The position numbers and the translations under genes were made by a program. The notes beneath the pieces were generated by a model. That model did no database searches and was not told where the DNA came from. It saw nothing but the letters and a program-made list of their open reading frames with translations. From contig NZ_RQPJ01000002.1 in assembly GCF_003957295.1 (NCBI RefSeq), forward strand, positions 310,001-374,000: a stretch of DNA of 64,000 nucleotides, written 5' to 3'. Positions 55,057 through 64,000 of this stretch are shown in pieces. Position 1 is the stretch's first letter. Every line of letters starts with the position of its first letter. The DNA comes from Arenibacter aquaticus. Lineage in GTDB: Bacteria; Bacteroidota; Bacteroidia; Flavobacteriales; Flavobacteriaceae.

Positions 55057-56709
55057 ATGCTTGGAATTCTATCTTTCATAGGTTTTACCTCATTAGTTGG
55101 TTTAATAGCCTATTTAGCTACTCGAAAAACAGATGAAAGCTCATCCGATGGGTATTTCTTGGGTGGCAGAAGTCTAACTGCCGGGGTAATCGCTGGCTCA
55201 TTGCTGCTGACCAACCTTTCTACCGAACAAATAGTTGGCCTTAATGGCAGTGCCTATACCGATGGACTCTCGGTAATGGCATGGGAGACTTTAGCTGCCA
55301 TTGCCATGGTAGTGACTGCCGTATTTTTATTGCCTAGGTATTTAAAAGGGGGGCTAACCACTATTCCCCAATTTTTAGCAAAAAGGTTTGATGTTACCAC
55401 CAAGACCATAACCTCTGGACTGTTCCTAACAGGCTATGTGGTAGTACTTCTACCTGTTATCCTATATTCTGGATCGGTAGCCATAAGTGGGATGTTCAAT
55501 GTACCGGAACTATTAAACGTTTCAGATTCCACAGCCTTGGTGCTTTGTATTTGGGGGATTGGAATAATAGGATCTATTTATGCCGTTTTTGGCGGGTTAA
55601 AGGCTGTAGCCGTTTCGGACAGTATCAATGCTGTTGGACTAATTATTGGAGGGATACTAATCCCCATATTTGGTTTAATGGCCATTGGGGACGGAAATGT
55701 ACTTAATGGCATAGATACCTTAATAAGCACAAACCCAGAAAGATTTGACTCAACTGGCGAACCTGGGCAGGAAGTTCCGTTTTCTACCATTTTCACAGGA
55801 ATGATGCTGGTTCAGCTTTTTTATTGGGGAACCAACCAACAAATAATCCAAAGGGCCTTAGGGGCCAAAAATTTGGCAGAGGGTCAAAAAGGTTTGTTAC
55901 TAGCTTCTTTTTTAAAAATTTTAGGGCCATTAATCCTAGTACTCCCAGGAATGATAGCCTACCACTATTTTGAAGGCGGCTTATCTTCCAGTGATTTGGC
56001 CTACCCGGAATTGGTAAGGGCCGTATTGCCCAAGCCCTTGGTAGGTTTTTTCGCCGCAGTCCTTTTTGGGGCCATATTGAGTTCATTTAACAGTGTCCTA
56101 AACAGCTCGGTAACCTTGTTTGGAATAGATATCTACAAGCAGCATATTAATAAAGAGGCCCCTGAAAAAACAGTGGTAAAATACGGTAAGATATTTGGGA
56201 TATGTTTGGCCTTGGCTGCCATGTTCATTGCTCCATTAATTGCCAATGCCGGTAGTTTGTTTAATTATTTACAGGAAATAAACGGGATATACAGCATTCC
56301 TATTTTCACCATTATAGTCGTAGGATACCTAACCAAAAGGGTTCCCGCCATAGCTGCCAAAATAGGTATTTTTTCTGGCTCCCTATTATACATTATTAGT
56401 CAGTTTATACTTAAGGGACAACTTGTGGACAATGCCTTGGAAAAGGCCAAAGCCTCGGGGATAACAGACCCTGCCGCCCTTAAACTGGTGGAAGCCGATG
56501 CTTACCCTCACTACTTACATATTATGGCAATTTTATTCCTGGCCAATGCGGCAATAATGTTACTTATTGGTAAGTTTTACCCCAGAAAAGAAGCCTTTGA
56601 GCTACAGTATACCGAACAGGTTTCCATTGAACCCTACAAATATGTAAACCAAGTAGGATTGGCCATCTGCGCCGTTGTAATATGTATTTATGTGTATTTT
56701 GCTAAATAA
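55057..56709 (+). CDS. SSS-family sodium:solute symporter
   Basis: A polytopic inner-membrane carrier of the SLC5/SSS family, which moves sugars or other organic solutes with Na+. About 14 hydrophobic helices lie in 550 aa. Motifs include YFLGGRSLTAGVIAGSLLLTNLSTEQIVGLNG near residue 32 and the SSS signature region GGLKAVAVSDSINAVGLIIGG near 180. GWFFAVLFGAI-like GFFAAVLFGAILSSFNSVLNSSVTLF near 330 carries the Na+-site serines. It is convergent with SusD and shares the terminator. Substrate is unknown; a sugar is suggested by the neighbouring SusC/SusD and GH65 genes. Confidence 0.92.
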   Translation: MLGILSFIGFTSLVGLIAYLATRKTDESSSDGYFLGGRSLTAGVIAGSLLLTNLSTEQIVGLNGSAYTDGLSVMAWETLAAIAMVVTAVFLLPRYLKGGLTTIPQFLAKRFDVTTKTITSGLFLTGYVVVLLPVILYSGSVAISGMFNVPELLNVSDSTALVLCIWGIGIIGSIYAVFGGLKAVAVSDSINAVGLIIGGILIPIFGLMAIGDGNVLNGIDTLISTNPERFDSTGEPGQEVPFSTIFTGMMLVQLFYWGTNQQIIQRALGAKNLAEGQKGLLLASFLKILGPLILVLPGMIAYHYFEGGLSSSDLAYPELVRAVLPKPLVGFFAAVLFGAILSSFNSVLNSSVTLFGIDIYKQHINKEAPEKTVVKYGKIFGICLALAAMFIAPLIANAGSLFNYLQEINGIYSIPIFTIIVVGYLTKRVPAIAAKIGIFSGSLLYIISQFILKGQLVDNALEKAKASGITDPAALKLVEADAYPHYLHIMAILFLANAAIMLLIGKFYPRKEAFELQYTEQVSIEPYKYVNQVGLAICAVVICIYVYFAK

Positions 56710-56730
56710 ATGCGGTATTCAAAATATAGA

Positions 56731-56766
56731 AAAAGCCAGTGAAAACTAATTCACTGGCTTTTCTTT
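56731..56766. terminator. Bidirectional terminator between symporter and susD
   Basis: AAAAGCCAGTGAA (56731-56743) pairs perfectly with 56750-56762 around a 6-nt loop, followed by TTCTTTTTC. On the minus strand the stem is followed by the A/T flank after SusD, so it can end both units. Confidence 0.88.
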
Positions 56767-56811
56767 TTCTTCAGAACAGTTCCCATTTACTGGGACTATT
56801 ATACTACCGCG

Positions 56812-58368
56812 TTAGTATCCTGGATTCTGTACCAAATTTGGATTGGACAGCAAAGCTGTTTCAGGTATGGGAAAAAGATTTAAGTTAGGATCTCCACTTA
56901 TCTCCTTCAAATTCCATGGCTCGGTAAATTTATCAAAACGTACCATATCGTTCCTTCTCCAAAACTCAATATACAATTCCCTACCTCTTTCTGCCAATAG
57001 CTCATCCTCTGACACGCTTGCTAATTCTGGGGTATTTTCCCTTGAACGTCTTAACTCATTTACCATTTCTGTTGGATCACCACCCATCCGCATCATAGCT
57101 TCTGCCTTCATAAGATGTGCATCCGAATACCTAAACATAATCTGATGCTTTCTAAAAGAATTAATTTCACCCCCATCATTTGGATGGTACTTAAGAATTC
57201 TGATACCGTCAGCTTCTCCGTTTCCTACCAAGGAAGTCAGTTCTTTTTTCAATATTAAATCGCCTCCCTGTCTATTTTTCAATTTTGTACCATCTTCGTT
57301 ATACTGCTGACCGATCAAAAAGCCGTATCCAAGGCCCAAATTAATATTATTGGCATTGGAGGCATCCGGAACCCAGCCTCTTCGTTCTTCCTGGCCATCC
57401 CCTACATAATTGGTATTGGGATCACCTTCAAAAGAGTCATAGAATTCGGCCAAGGTAGAAAACCCGTTCCAGCCACCACCGGTGTTGTCAGGGGAGTTCA
57501 TATTGTAATGCATACTATTCCAAATCCTCGCTCCTATATCGCTATTTAAGTAGAAAATGGTCTCGTTATCATCTGAGGATTCGAATATTTGAAAATACCC
57601 CTCTTCTATTCCAAAACCCAAATCCGCTATGTCATCAACAGCGTCTATAACTTTTTGCATATTAGCGTTATCAACAGCACCTCCATTATAGATATGGGAA
57701 TTTAGGTATATTTTGGCTAAAAGAAAATTTGCCGCTGCCTTAGTGGCGGTACCTGTATTAGCTGTCCCTGGGCTACCATCGGACAAACCGGACAAGGCAT
57801 CCAGTAAATCGGACTCTACAAAATTAAAAGCCTCACTTCTGGTCAACACCCTAGGATTCACTTCTGGTCCTTCATCTACCTCCCTAAAGGGTACAGAACC
57901 AAAAAAGTCCATCAGAAAAAACATATTAAATGCTCTAAGAAATTTGGCTTCTGCCAGTACTGAGGCCGCTGGATTACTTTCTATAATCTCCGAAGCCCTA
58001 AATACATTCTGATTTAGGTTGTTCCAGGCATTTTTAATGAATAAATGCGCAGGGGTCCAAGTATGGGTGTGCAACTGTCTCCATATCCCATTATCGCCCC
58101 AGTCAGTTCCTCGAGTTGGTATCAACAGCTCATCTGTAGTAACCTCGGACATGGCGTACATGGTTTCTTGAGTTGCAAAATCGCCACCCACTTTATTATA
58201 AAGGTCACTAAGAGAAGATGCAGGGTTAGCCACTGGTGTAAAACCACCATCGACTGCTGTACTTATGATCGAATCCGTTTCTTCTATCTCCAGATTGGTA
58301 CAGGAAACCAGACCTACCAATACAAATAGGGAGCCAAAAACGGGTTTCATATATTTTTGTATGTTCAT
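56812..58368 (-). CDS. RagB/SusD-family outer-membrane nutrient-binding lipoprotein
   Basis: A surface glycan-binding lipoprotein that forms a lid on the SusC channel. The lipoprotein signal ends GLVSCTNLEIEE (Cys23). The SusD N-terminal region contains typical helices (LAEAKFLRAFNMFFLMDFFGSVP near residue 120). The C-terminal SusD fold has DAHLMKAEAMMRMGG near 430 and GRELYIEFWRRNDMVRFDKF near 465. Length 518 aa. It starts 10 bp after susC. No SusE/SusF or amylase gene follows, as a terminator lies about 50 bp downstream. An alpha-glucan is the likely ligand from context only. Confidence 0.93.
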   Translation of the reverse strand: MNIQKYMKPVFGSLFVLVGLVSCTNLEIEETDSIISTAVDGGFTPVANPASSLSDLYNKVGGDFATQETMYAMSEVTTDELLIPTRGTDWGDNGIWRQLHTHTWTPAHLFIKNAWNNLNQNVFRASEIIESNPAASVLAEAKFLRAFNMFFLMDFFGSVPFREVDEGPEVNPRVLTRSEAFNFVESDLLDALSGLSDGSPGTANTGTATKAAANFLLAKIYLNSHIYNGGAVDNANMQKVIDAVDDIADLGFGIEEGYFQIFESSDDNETIFYLNSDIGARIWNSMHYNMNSPDNTGGGWNGFSTLAEFYDSFEGDPNTNYVGDGQEERRGWVPDASNANNINLGLGYGFLIGQQYNEDGTKLKNRQGGDLILKKELTSLVGNGEADGIRILKYHPNDGGEINSFRKHQIMFRYSDAHLMKAEAMMRMGGDPTEMVNELRRSRENTPELASVSEDELLAERGRELYIEFWRRNDMVRFDKFTEPWNLKEISGDPNLNLFPIPETALLSNPNLVQNPGY

Positions 58369-58378
58369 AATGCTCTAA

Positions 58379-61300
58379 TTAAAATGTTACGTTAAATCCT
58401 AAAGTGTATGTTCTTGGCCTTGGAAAGGCACTATAGTCGATTCCCGCTATAGGCAAACCATTTAATAGGGCGGCACTTGCCGGAGCCACACTAACCTCGG
58501 GATCTAGACCGGAATAATCTGTAATAACAAAAAGATTCTGACCGGTAAGACTAAGCCTCATAGACTTAAACAAGCCTTCCTTTAAAGGAACATCATAAGA
58601 AATTGATGCAGTTTGCAATCTTACAAAATCTCCTTTTTCCAAGAATCTGGTAGAAACCGATGCTTCGGCAAATCTACCTTCCTGTCCTGCCAATTCCACC
58701 ACATTTTGTGTTACATTATTACCACTACCAATGGCACCTCCAGTAAAAAAGGCATTGGCGGTATTATTGTAGATATAGTTGCCAAATTGCCCATTGAAAT
58801 AAAGGGAGGCCGACCAGTTCTTATAATTGGCCGAGGTTGAAAAACCTCCAGTGACATCTGGCAGGGCACTTTTTCCAACAAATTGTTGATTATCCACCCC
58901 TCCTTCGTGCACGGGATTACCATTTTCATCAAACCCTACAAACTCCCTTAAATAGAAAGAAAATAAAGGTTGTCCAGATGCCAGACGTTGCGCAAAGGCA
59001 TTACTAAGTCCAGCTCCGCGAATGGTTCCTGCAGCTATTTCCCCGTCAAAATCTTGGATTTCATTTTTATTATAGGAAACATTAAAACCGGCAGTCCAAC
59101 TATAATCATCTCCCTGCAATATATCGTAATTAAGAGAAAATTCCGCTCCTTGGTTCAACACCAAGGCATCCAAATTCTGAAAAAAGGTAGGTTGCGGGGA
59201 AGGCTGTGCAGCCTCAATATTAAGCAGTAAATCCCTCGTTTCCTTTCGATACACATCTACCGACCCACTAAAACGATCATTTGCAAACCCAAAATCCAGT
59301 CCTACATTATATTGGGTAGTTTCCTCCCACTTTAAATCAGGGTTGGCAAATTCTACAGTAGAAATACCAGGCACATTAACGTCTCCACCATCACTGATAT
59401 TTGGATCTCCATTGGTGGTAGTGGAATATCGTTCCCTTCTAACGAATCTACCATATCCCAAACCGTCCTGATTACCGGTAATACCGTAGCTCAATCTAAG
59501 TTTTAAGGTAGACATGGCATCTCCTATAAAGTCTTCTTCACTTATTTTCCATGCAAAAGCTGCCGAGGGGAATATACCATACCGATTATTCTCACCAAAA
59601 CGGGAAGAACCATCGGCCCTGACCGTAGCAGTAAACAAGTACTTACTGGCTATACTATAATTGGCACGGGCAAAGAAAGACTGAAGCTCATCGGTATTAT
59701 CAAAGGTATCGGCAAAAATAGATTGCACTGGCAAGCTAACAGCACCAAGGCGGTCTGACACCGGCTCTGGAAACAACCGATTTACAAAAAGATCGGCATC
59801 ACCTCCCGAGGCATAGCCATATTGCTGATAGGAGCCTGTTATCATGGACTCTATCTTATTGCCCGCAGCGGTCAAGTCCTCTGCCATATCGTTCAGATTG
59901 GCTGTAGAATAGCCCCATCCTTCCACATTTCTCCCTCTGGAGTTAAAATCTTGGTAAGAAAATCCACCCAAGGCCTCCAAAACCGAATTATCAAATTCCT
60001 TTTTATAATTTAATGTAAACTCCAGCAACCTGTTCTCCAGGGTAAGGTCATTTATTGTACCCCTACCATTACCACCGGCACCACGCCCCACATTAAAGGA
60101 CCTGCTACCCAAAGAAGCCTCCCTGGTGGATTCGGATTTATCGTAACCAACGGTCAACTTAGCAGTAAGGTCCTCCACAATATCATATGAGGCCGAAAAA
60201 TTAATCAAAAATCGATCAGTATACGTTAAACTTTGCCAGTTCTCCAACAAGTTCAAGGGGTTGATCCTATCACCTGGGTTAAAGGTACTGTTGGCGGGCC
60301 AGGTAGGATTGGCAGAATAAGCCGCTCCTAACATATCCCCTGTAGATCCGGCGCTACCACTTAATGGTGGAGCCTCATCATTTACCCTGGAAAGGGTACT
60401 CTGCAGATCTAATCTTAGTTTATCGTTCAACAACCTTTGGGCAAGGTTTAGCCTTCCTGTAATACGTTCCTGCGAAGATTTTGGGACAATCCCAAATTGA
60501 TTGCCATAATTAAAGGTTGCTCTAACGTTACCAGATCCATAGTTCTGGGAATAGGCCAAGTTGTTATTGGTAGAAGAAGAGTTTCTGGTGACCAAGGACT
60601 GCCAGTCCGTATCATTGCCCAAATCTGTTGCAGTTCCTCCAAAGGCCTGTACCGCAGACAAAAACTCACTTCTATTCAACAAATCAAATTCGTTGGCCGG
60701 GGAGGAAAAACTTAAATCGGAAGAAAACTCCCAAGTACCCCCTTGGGCTCCTCCTTTACCACTTTTGGTGGTAATAATAACAACCCCATTAGCCCCTCTA
60801 GAACCATAAATAGCAGTTGAGGAAGCGTCTTTAAGGATACTCATACTCTCAATATCATTGGGATTCAAAAAACTCAAAGGGTTTCTCGCTGAACTAGACC
60901 CTACCCCAATATCGGTTCCTTCGGAAGAACTACTTCCCGATGGCAACGGAACACCATCAACCACAAATAGGGGGTCGTTATTGGACCTTACCGATGAAGT
61001 TCCCCTAATTCTAATAGCCACGCCTGATCCTGGTTCCCCACTTCCCTGGGAAATTTGAACCCCGGCCGACTTACCTTGTATTAATTGTTCCGGGGAGGAA
61101 ATAACCCCTCCATTAAAATCTTCGGAGGTTACTGCCGAGACAGAACCGGTAGCATCCTTTACCGTAGTAGTACCATAACCAATAATAACCACTTCGGCCA
61201 AAGTCTCTGCATCTTCCTCCATGGTAATATTGATTGTAGTTTGATTTCCCACAACCACCTCTTGGGTCTTATAGCCAATATAACTAAAAACCAAAGTGGC

Positions 61301-61501
61301 ATTGGGACCTACATCACTTATCGTGTAATTACCGTCAAAATCTGTTTGCGCTCCTGTGGTGGTTCCTTTCACCACAACGCTGGCTCCCGGTAAGGGACCT
61401 GTAGCATCAGATACCGTACCTGACACCTCTTGCGCCGTTACCATTCCAAAACACAATAATGTTCCGAACAGAAATAGGCTTTTGAGTAAATTAATCTTCA
61501 T
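58379..61501 (-). CDS. SusC/RagA-family TonB-linked outer-membrane transporter
   Basis: A 22-stranded TonB-dependent importer of oligosaccharides. Signal peptide ends FGMVTAQ. A carboxypeptidase-regulatory-like domain follows (residues about 25-105, VSGTVSDATGPLPGASVVVKG), then the TonB box region AEVVIIGYGTTT and the plug (VTSEDFNGGVISSPEQLIQG, RIRGTSSV, LFVVDGVPL, ILKDASSTAIYGSRGANGV). The barrel ends TYTLGFNVTF with C-terminal Phe. Length 1,040 aa, no STN domain, so sigma/anti-sigma control is unlikely. It is divergent from the LacI regulator, the probable controller. Confidence 0.95.
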   Translation of the reverse strand: MKINLLKSLFLFGTLLCFGMVTAQEVSGTVSDATGPLPGASVVVKGTTTGAQTDFDGNYTISDVGPNATLVFSYIGYKTQEVVVGNQTTINITMEEDAETLAEVVIIGYGTTTVKDATGSVSAVTSEDFNGGVISSPEQLIQGKSAGVQISQGSGEPGSGVAIRIRGTSSVRSNNDPLFVVDGVPLPSGSSSSEGTDIGVGSSSARNPLSFLNPNDIESMSILKDASSTAIYGSRGANGVVIITTKSGKGGAQGGTWEFSSDLSFSSPANEFDLLNRSEFLSAVQAFGGTATDLGNDTDWQSLVTRNSSSTNNNLAYSQNYGSGNVRATFNYGNQFGIVPKSSQERITGRLNLAQRLLNDKLRLDLQSTLSRVNDEAPPLSGSAGSTGDMLGAAYSANPTWPANSTFNPGDRINPLNLLENWQSLTYTDRFLINFSASYDIVEDLTAKLTVGYDKSESTREASLGSRSFNVGRGAGGNGRGTINDLTLENRLLEFTLNYKKEFDNSVLEALGGFSYQDFNSRGRNVEGWGYSTANLNDMAEDLTAAGNKIESMITGSYQQYGYASGGDADLFVNRLFPEPVSDRLGAVSLPVQSIFADTFDNTDELQSFFARANYSIASKYLFTATVRADGSSRFGENNRYGIFPSAAFAWKISEEDFIGDAMSTLKLRLSYGITGNQDGLGYGRFVRRERYSTTTNGDPNISDGGDVNVPGISTVEFANPDLKWEETTQYNVGLDFGFANDRFSGSVDVYRKETRDLLLNIEAAQPSPQPTFFQNLDALVLNQGAEFSLNYDILQGDDYSWTAGFNVSYNKNEIQDFDGEIAAGTIRGAGLSNAFAQRLASGQPLFSFYLREFVGFDENGNPVHEGGVDNQQFVGKSALPDVTGGFSTSANYKNWSASLYFNGQFGNYIYNNTANAFFTGGAIGSGNNVTQNVVELAGQEGRFAEASVSTRFLEKGDFVRLQTASISYDVPLKEGLFKSMRLSLTGQNLFVITDYSGLDPEVSVAPASAALLNGLPIAGIDYSAFPRPRTYTLGFNVTF

Positions 61502-61921
61502 AAACAGTTAGTTTTAATCGAGTTAGAATAAGTTAATAAGCTGGAAAAACCAAGTTATTTACTGCCAATGTATACAATAAAATGTTAATTTTTTGCTCTA
61601 TCGCTTAAATTTAAGCCTTTAAAACAACTAAATCGTTTTCGGTAGGTCATTTTTACACCTAAATATATGAATGCCACAATTACAAATTAAATTACATACA
61701 TAACAAATTACAGTATATATGTGTAAATATACGCATTTTTCATTGTTAATGATATTTTGATATTTGTCTATATTTTTTTAACATTTGCACTCACAGACAT
61801 CCTTATTTAAATATATTGTACCGATTAAAATGGATATACCGTCTATATTGCTACACCGAAATTACAGACCTATCCCATTTTGCTTTTTTAGTAGTATATT
61901 CACCCTGCAAAAAAACAACCC
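61502..61921. promoter_or_regulatory. Divergent control region between susC and LacI regulator
   Basis: About 420 AT-rich bp without a gene. AAATCGTTTT at 61630-61639 is a near-palindrome centred on CG and is the best candidate for a LacI-family operator here (one half-site mismatch). No strong -7 box was found for either gene. Confidence 0.4.
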
Positions 61922-62941
61922 TTGAAAAGAAAAATAACGCTTAAACACATAGCCCGAGAATTAGGGGTTTCCATTTCCACAGTTTCCAAAGCTTTAAAAA
62001 ATAGTGAGGAAATTGGCCGGGACACTAAAGAAAAAATACAGGCTTTTGCCAAGCTATACAATTACAAACCCAATAATATAGCCATTAGCCTAAAAAATAA
62101 ACGAACCAAGAATATAGGGGTGATCATCCCCGATATTGTACATCATTTTTTCACAACGGTGTTCAGGGGTATAGAAAAATATGCCAACGCCAAAGGTTAC
62201 AATGTTATTGTTTGTGTTTCTGACGAATCCTTTGACAAGGAGGTCATCAACATGGAATTGCTTGCCAACGGCAGTATAGACGGTTTTATTATGGCATTAT
62301 CTGCAGGCACACAACTAAAAAACGACTACAACCACCTAAAAGAGGTTACTGCCCAGGGCATCCCCTTAGTACTATTTGACAGGGTAACTCCAGAGATCAA
62401 ATGTGACAAGGTGGTTATAGACGATAAAAAGGGCGCGTACAATGCTGTAACGACCTTTATACGCGAAGGCAGAAAAAAAATAGCCCTCATTACTACCAAG
62501 GACTATTTTAGCGTAAGTAGGGACAGGGCAGCAGGCTACAGGGAAGCGCTATTGGACAATGACCTTGAAATAAATGAAGATCTCATCCTGGAATTTCCCT
62601 CAATGGAAGTGGATGAAAAGGGAATAGAGGAGTTCTTTACAAATAAAAAGGTTGACGCCGTTCTAAGTGTCAATGAAATATTTGCCATTCACAGTATGAG
62701 ATTTGTACAAAGCTTGGGCATAAAAATCCCTGAGGACATCTCATTTATAGGGTTTACGGACGGTCTATTATCCAAATATTCCACTCCCGGCCTAACTGCC
62801 GTTGCACAACATGGCGAAGATATGGGAAAAATTGCTGCAGAAATGCTCATTGAAAAAGTGGAAAGTGAAGAGGAAGAGGAAACTTATACCACAAAAGTTC
62901 TTGAGCCAACCTTAATAGTACGCGGATCTACCGGAAATTAG
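61922..62941 (+). CDS. LacI-family transcriptional regulator
   Basis: A sugar-responsive DNA-binding regulator, 339 aa. The N-terminal HTH is LKHIARELGVSISTVSKALKN, followed by the hinge (NYKPNNIAISLKNKRT). The periplasmic-binding-protein-like ligand domain spans about residues 60-335 (IGVIIPDIVHHFFTTVFRGIE, ISFIGFTDGLLSKYSTPGLT). The start is TTG at 61922, which gives MKRKITLKHIA; an ATG start would cut into the HTH. It is divergent from susC and upstream of beta-phosphoglucomutase and GH65 genes, and so likely controls all of them. Confidence 0.93.
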   Translation: MKRKITLKHIARELGVSISTVSKALKNSEEIGRDTKEKIQAFAKLYNYKPNNIAISLKNKRTKNIGVIIPDIVHHFFTTVFRGIEKYANAKGYNVIVCVSDESFDKEVINMELLANGSIDGFIMALSAGTQLKNDYNHLKEVTAQGIPLVLFDRVTPEIKCDKVVIDDKKGAYNAVTTFIREGRKKIALITTKDYFSVSRDRAAGYREALLDNDLEINEDLILEFPSMEVDEKGIEEFFTNKKVDAVLSVNEIFAIHSMRFVQSLGIKIPEDISFIGFTDGLLSKYSTPGLTAVAQHGEDMGKIAAEMLIEKVESEEEEETYTTKVLEPTLIVRGSTGN

Positions 62942-62999
62942 ACTATACTCGTTTAACATAGTAATCAGATTGCAGCAAAAGAACCACCTTACACCTAAT

Positions 63000-63018
63000 A
63001 CCAATATAAGATATTGGT
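63000..63018. repeat. Short perfect inverted repeat between lacI-type gene and pgmB
   Basis: ACCAATAT and ATATTGGT separated by AAG. It could be a weak stem-loop or a protein-binding site in the 156-bp gap. No T-run follows, so it is not a typical terminator. Confidence 0.5.
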
Positions 63019-63097
63019 TCAAATATGGAATAGACACTCAGGATGGCAGCCCATTTCTCTCCCTGCAAACGCTAACCCCAAAAACACTGAAAAAACC

Positions 63098-63763
63098 ATG
63101 AGCAATAAAAAAGGATTTATATTTGATTTGGACGGAGTAATAGTAGATACTGCCAAATACCATTATCTGGCATGGAAAAAATTGGCCTCTAAATTGGGGT
63201 TTGAATTTACATTGGAACAAAATGAACTGTTTAAAGGGGTAAGTCGCAAAAGATGTTTGGAGATACTATTGGATATAGGCGGTATTAAGTGGAGCCATGA
63301 ACAATTTGAAGCATGGATGACAGCAAAAAATGAGGACTACCTTGCCCAAATTGAAGAAATGGATGAATCTGAAATTTTACCCGATGTACAGAGGGTTCTA
63401 CAGCACCTTAAGGCAAAAGAAATGCCTATAGCGCTGGGCTCTGCCAGTAAAAATGCCATCCCAATATTAAAAAAGGTTAAACTGTTGGATTTTTTTGATG
63501 TTGTGGTAGACGGCAACCAAGTTAGCAAGGCTAAACCAGATCCCGAAGTTTTCTTGATAGCTGCCAAAAAAATGGGCTTAACCGCCAATGATTGTGTGGT
63601 TTTTGAAGATGCCGTTGCCGGCCTTCAAGCCGCAAACAAGGCAGGAATGATCAGTATTGGTATAGGGGATGCCAAGGTCCTTTTTGACGCACAATATGTT
63701 TTCTCCAATTTTACTGAAATGGACAATAGTTTTCTTAACAGCCTCTTAATACCACAAGAGTAG
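63098..63763 (+). CDS. pgmB: Beta-phosphoglucomutase
   Basis: A HAD-superfamily enzyme converting beta-glucose 1-phosphate to glucose 6-phosphate. The start is ATG 63098, giving GFIFDLDGVIVDT with nucleophile Asp10 and acid/base Asp12; the frame is open further upstream but without family similarity. Other motifs are KGVSRKRCLEILL in the cap domain, ALGSASKNA, KAKPDPEVFL and VFEDAVAGLQAA. Length 221 aa is typical. It is followed by the start of a GH65 gene, whose inverting phosphorolysis yields the substrate of this enzyme. Confidence 0.94.
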   Translation: MSNKKGFIFDLDGVIVDTAKYHYLAWKKLASKLGFEFTLEQNELFKGVSRKRCLEILLDIGGIKWSHEQFEAWMTAKNEDYLAQIEEMDESEILPDVQRVLQHLKAKEMPIALGSASKNAIPILKKVKLLDFFDVVVDGNQVSKAKPDPEVFLIAAKKMGLTANDCVVFEDAVAGLQAANKAGMISIGIGDAKVLFDAQYVFSNFTEMDNSFLNSLLIPQE

Positions 63764-63864
63764 TAGACCTCAGCAATAATTTGTACATTAGGACCTATTG
63801 TTTGGAACAAAATACACACCCAAACCATAGCCGTCCATTACAATAACGCTGATACTACAGAATA

Positions 63865-64000
63865 ATGAATCAAGATTATATAAAGCCCCACAATTGGTCC
63901 ATAATTGAAGAAGGATATGACAAGCTTAGGGTAAAATCTTCTGAGAGCTTATTCAGCCTGGGCAATGGCGCCATGGGACAACGCGCCAATTTTGAGGAAA
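63865..64000 (+). CDS. GH65 family disaccharide phosphorylase, N-terminus only (cut by window)
   Basis: The first 45 codons only. They read MNQDYIKPHNWSIIEEGYD, then KLRVKSSESLFSLGNGAMGQRANFEE; the SLFSLGNGAMGQRANFEE segment is typical of the N-terminal domain of GH65 maltose, trehalose or kojibiose phosphorylases. Start ATG 63865 is 102 bp after the pgmB stop on the same strand. The product beta-glucose 1-phosphate would feed PgmB. Maltose is the most likely substrate from the SusCD/LacI context, but the catalytic region lies outside the window. Confidence 0.8.
   Translation, partial: MNQDYIKPHNWSIIEEGYDKLRVKSSESLFSLGNGAMGQRANFEE

Noticed and set aside
1-64000. CRISPR array, prophage, integron or intact insertion sequence
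   Set aside because: No regularly spaced direct repeats, transposase, integrase or phage structural genes were found on either strand.

Overview
The window is a chromosomal segment of a marine-type member of the Flavobacteriaceae (Bacteroidota). The signs are low-GC genes with Bacteroidota -7 boxes (TAnnTTTG), SusC/SusD and POT-type transporters, class II HMG-CoA reductase paired with a GYDIA-type GHMP kinase, VCBS/ASPIC lipoproteins, LptC/CoaX synteny typical of flavobacteria, and many short lipoprotein signals. The genus cannot be settled from sequence alone. No CRISPR array, prophage or intact insertion sequence was seen.

Layout. 0-3 kb: MsrA (cut at the left edge), a small GNAT protein, the AMPylase SelO and a small unknown protein, plausibly a protein-redox/stress group. 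3-10.6 kb: tail-specific protease (minus), then SurE, a small membrane protein, LpxB, an NlpC/P60 lipoprotein and ComEC (plus). 10.6-18.5 kb: two tandem POT peptide transporters and a DPP IV-like peptidase (minus), divergent from an HMG-CoA reductase/GHMP kinase pair (plus). 18.5-19.3 kb is gene-free with short inverted repeats. 19.3-27 kb: a seven-gene minus-strand envelope run, coaX > outer membrane protein > TPR > lptC > small membrane protein > CNNM/CBS protein > PpiD-like isomerase, ending in a clear terminator. It is preceded by a divergent tRNA-Phe. 27.2-30.1 kb: GH32 and sialidase-like secreted hydrolases. 30.3 kb: TonB.

31-45 kb is the most unusual part. Two about 1,236-residue paralogues (31081-34791 minus, 41122-44829 plus) combine a lipoprotein signal, a calcineurin-like phosphoesterase domain, a middle segment with atypical-kinase-like motifs and a C-terminal outer-membrane beta-barrel. 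The first has lost several metal ligands of the phosphoesterase. Between them lie a class III cyclase-like DUF2652 protein, another metallophosphoesterase, a GAF protein and an HD-domain protein fused to a Pycsar-effector-type (DUF5706/PycTM) membrane domain. This suggests, but does not prove, a nucleotide-signalling neighbourhood.

45-64 kb: a propeller-like lipoprotein, a GyrI-like protein, a vanadium haloperoxidase/PAP2-type lipoprotein and two tandem giant VCBS/ASPIC lipoproteins (all minus). Then come a sodium:solute symporter (plus), SusD and SusC (minus), and divergently a LacI regulator, beta-phosphoglucomutase and the start of a GH65 phosphorylase. The last group reads as an alpha-glucoside (maltose-type) utilisation locus running off the right edge.
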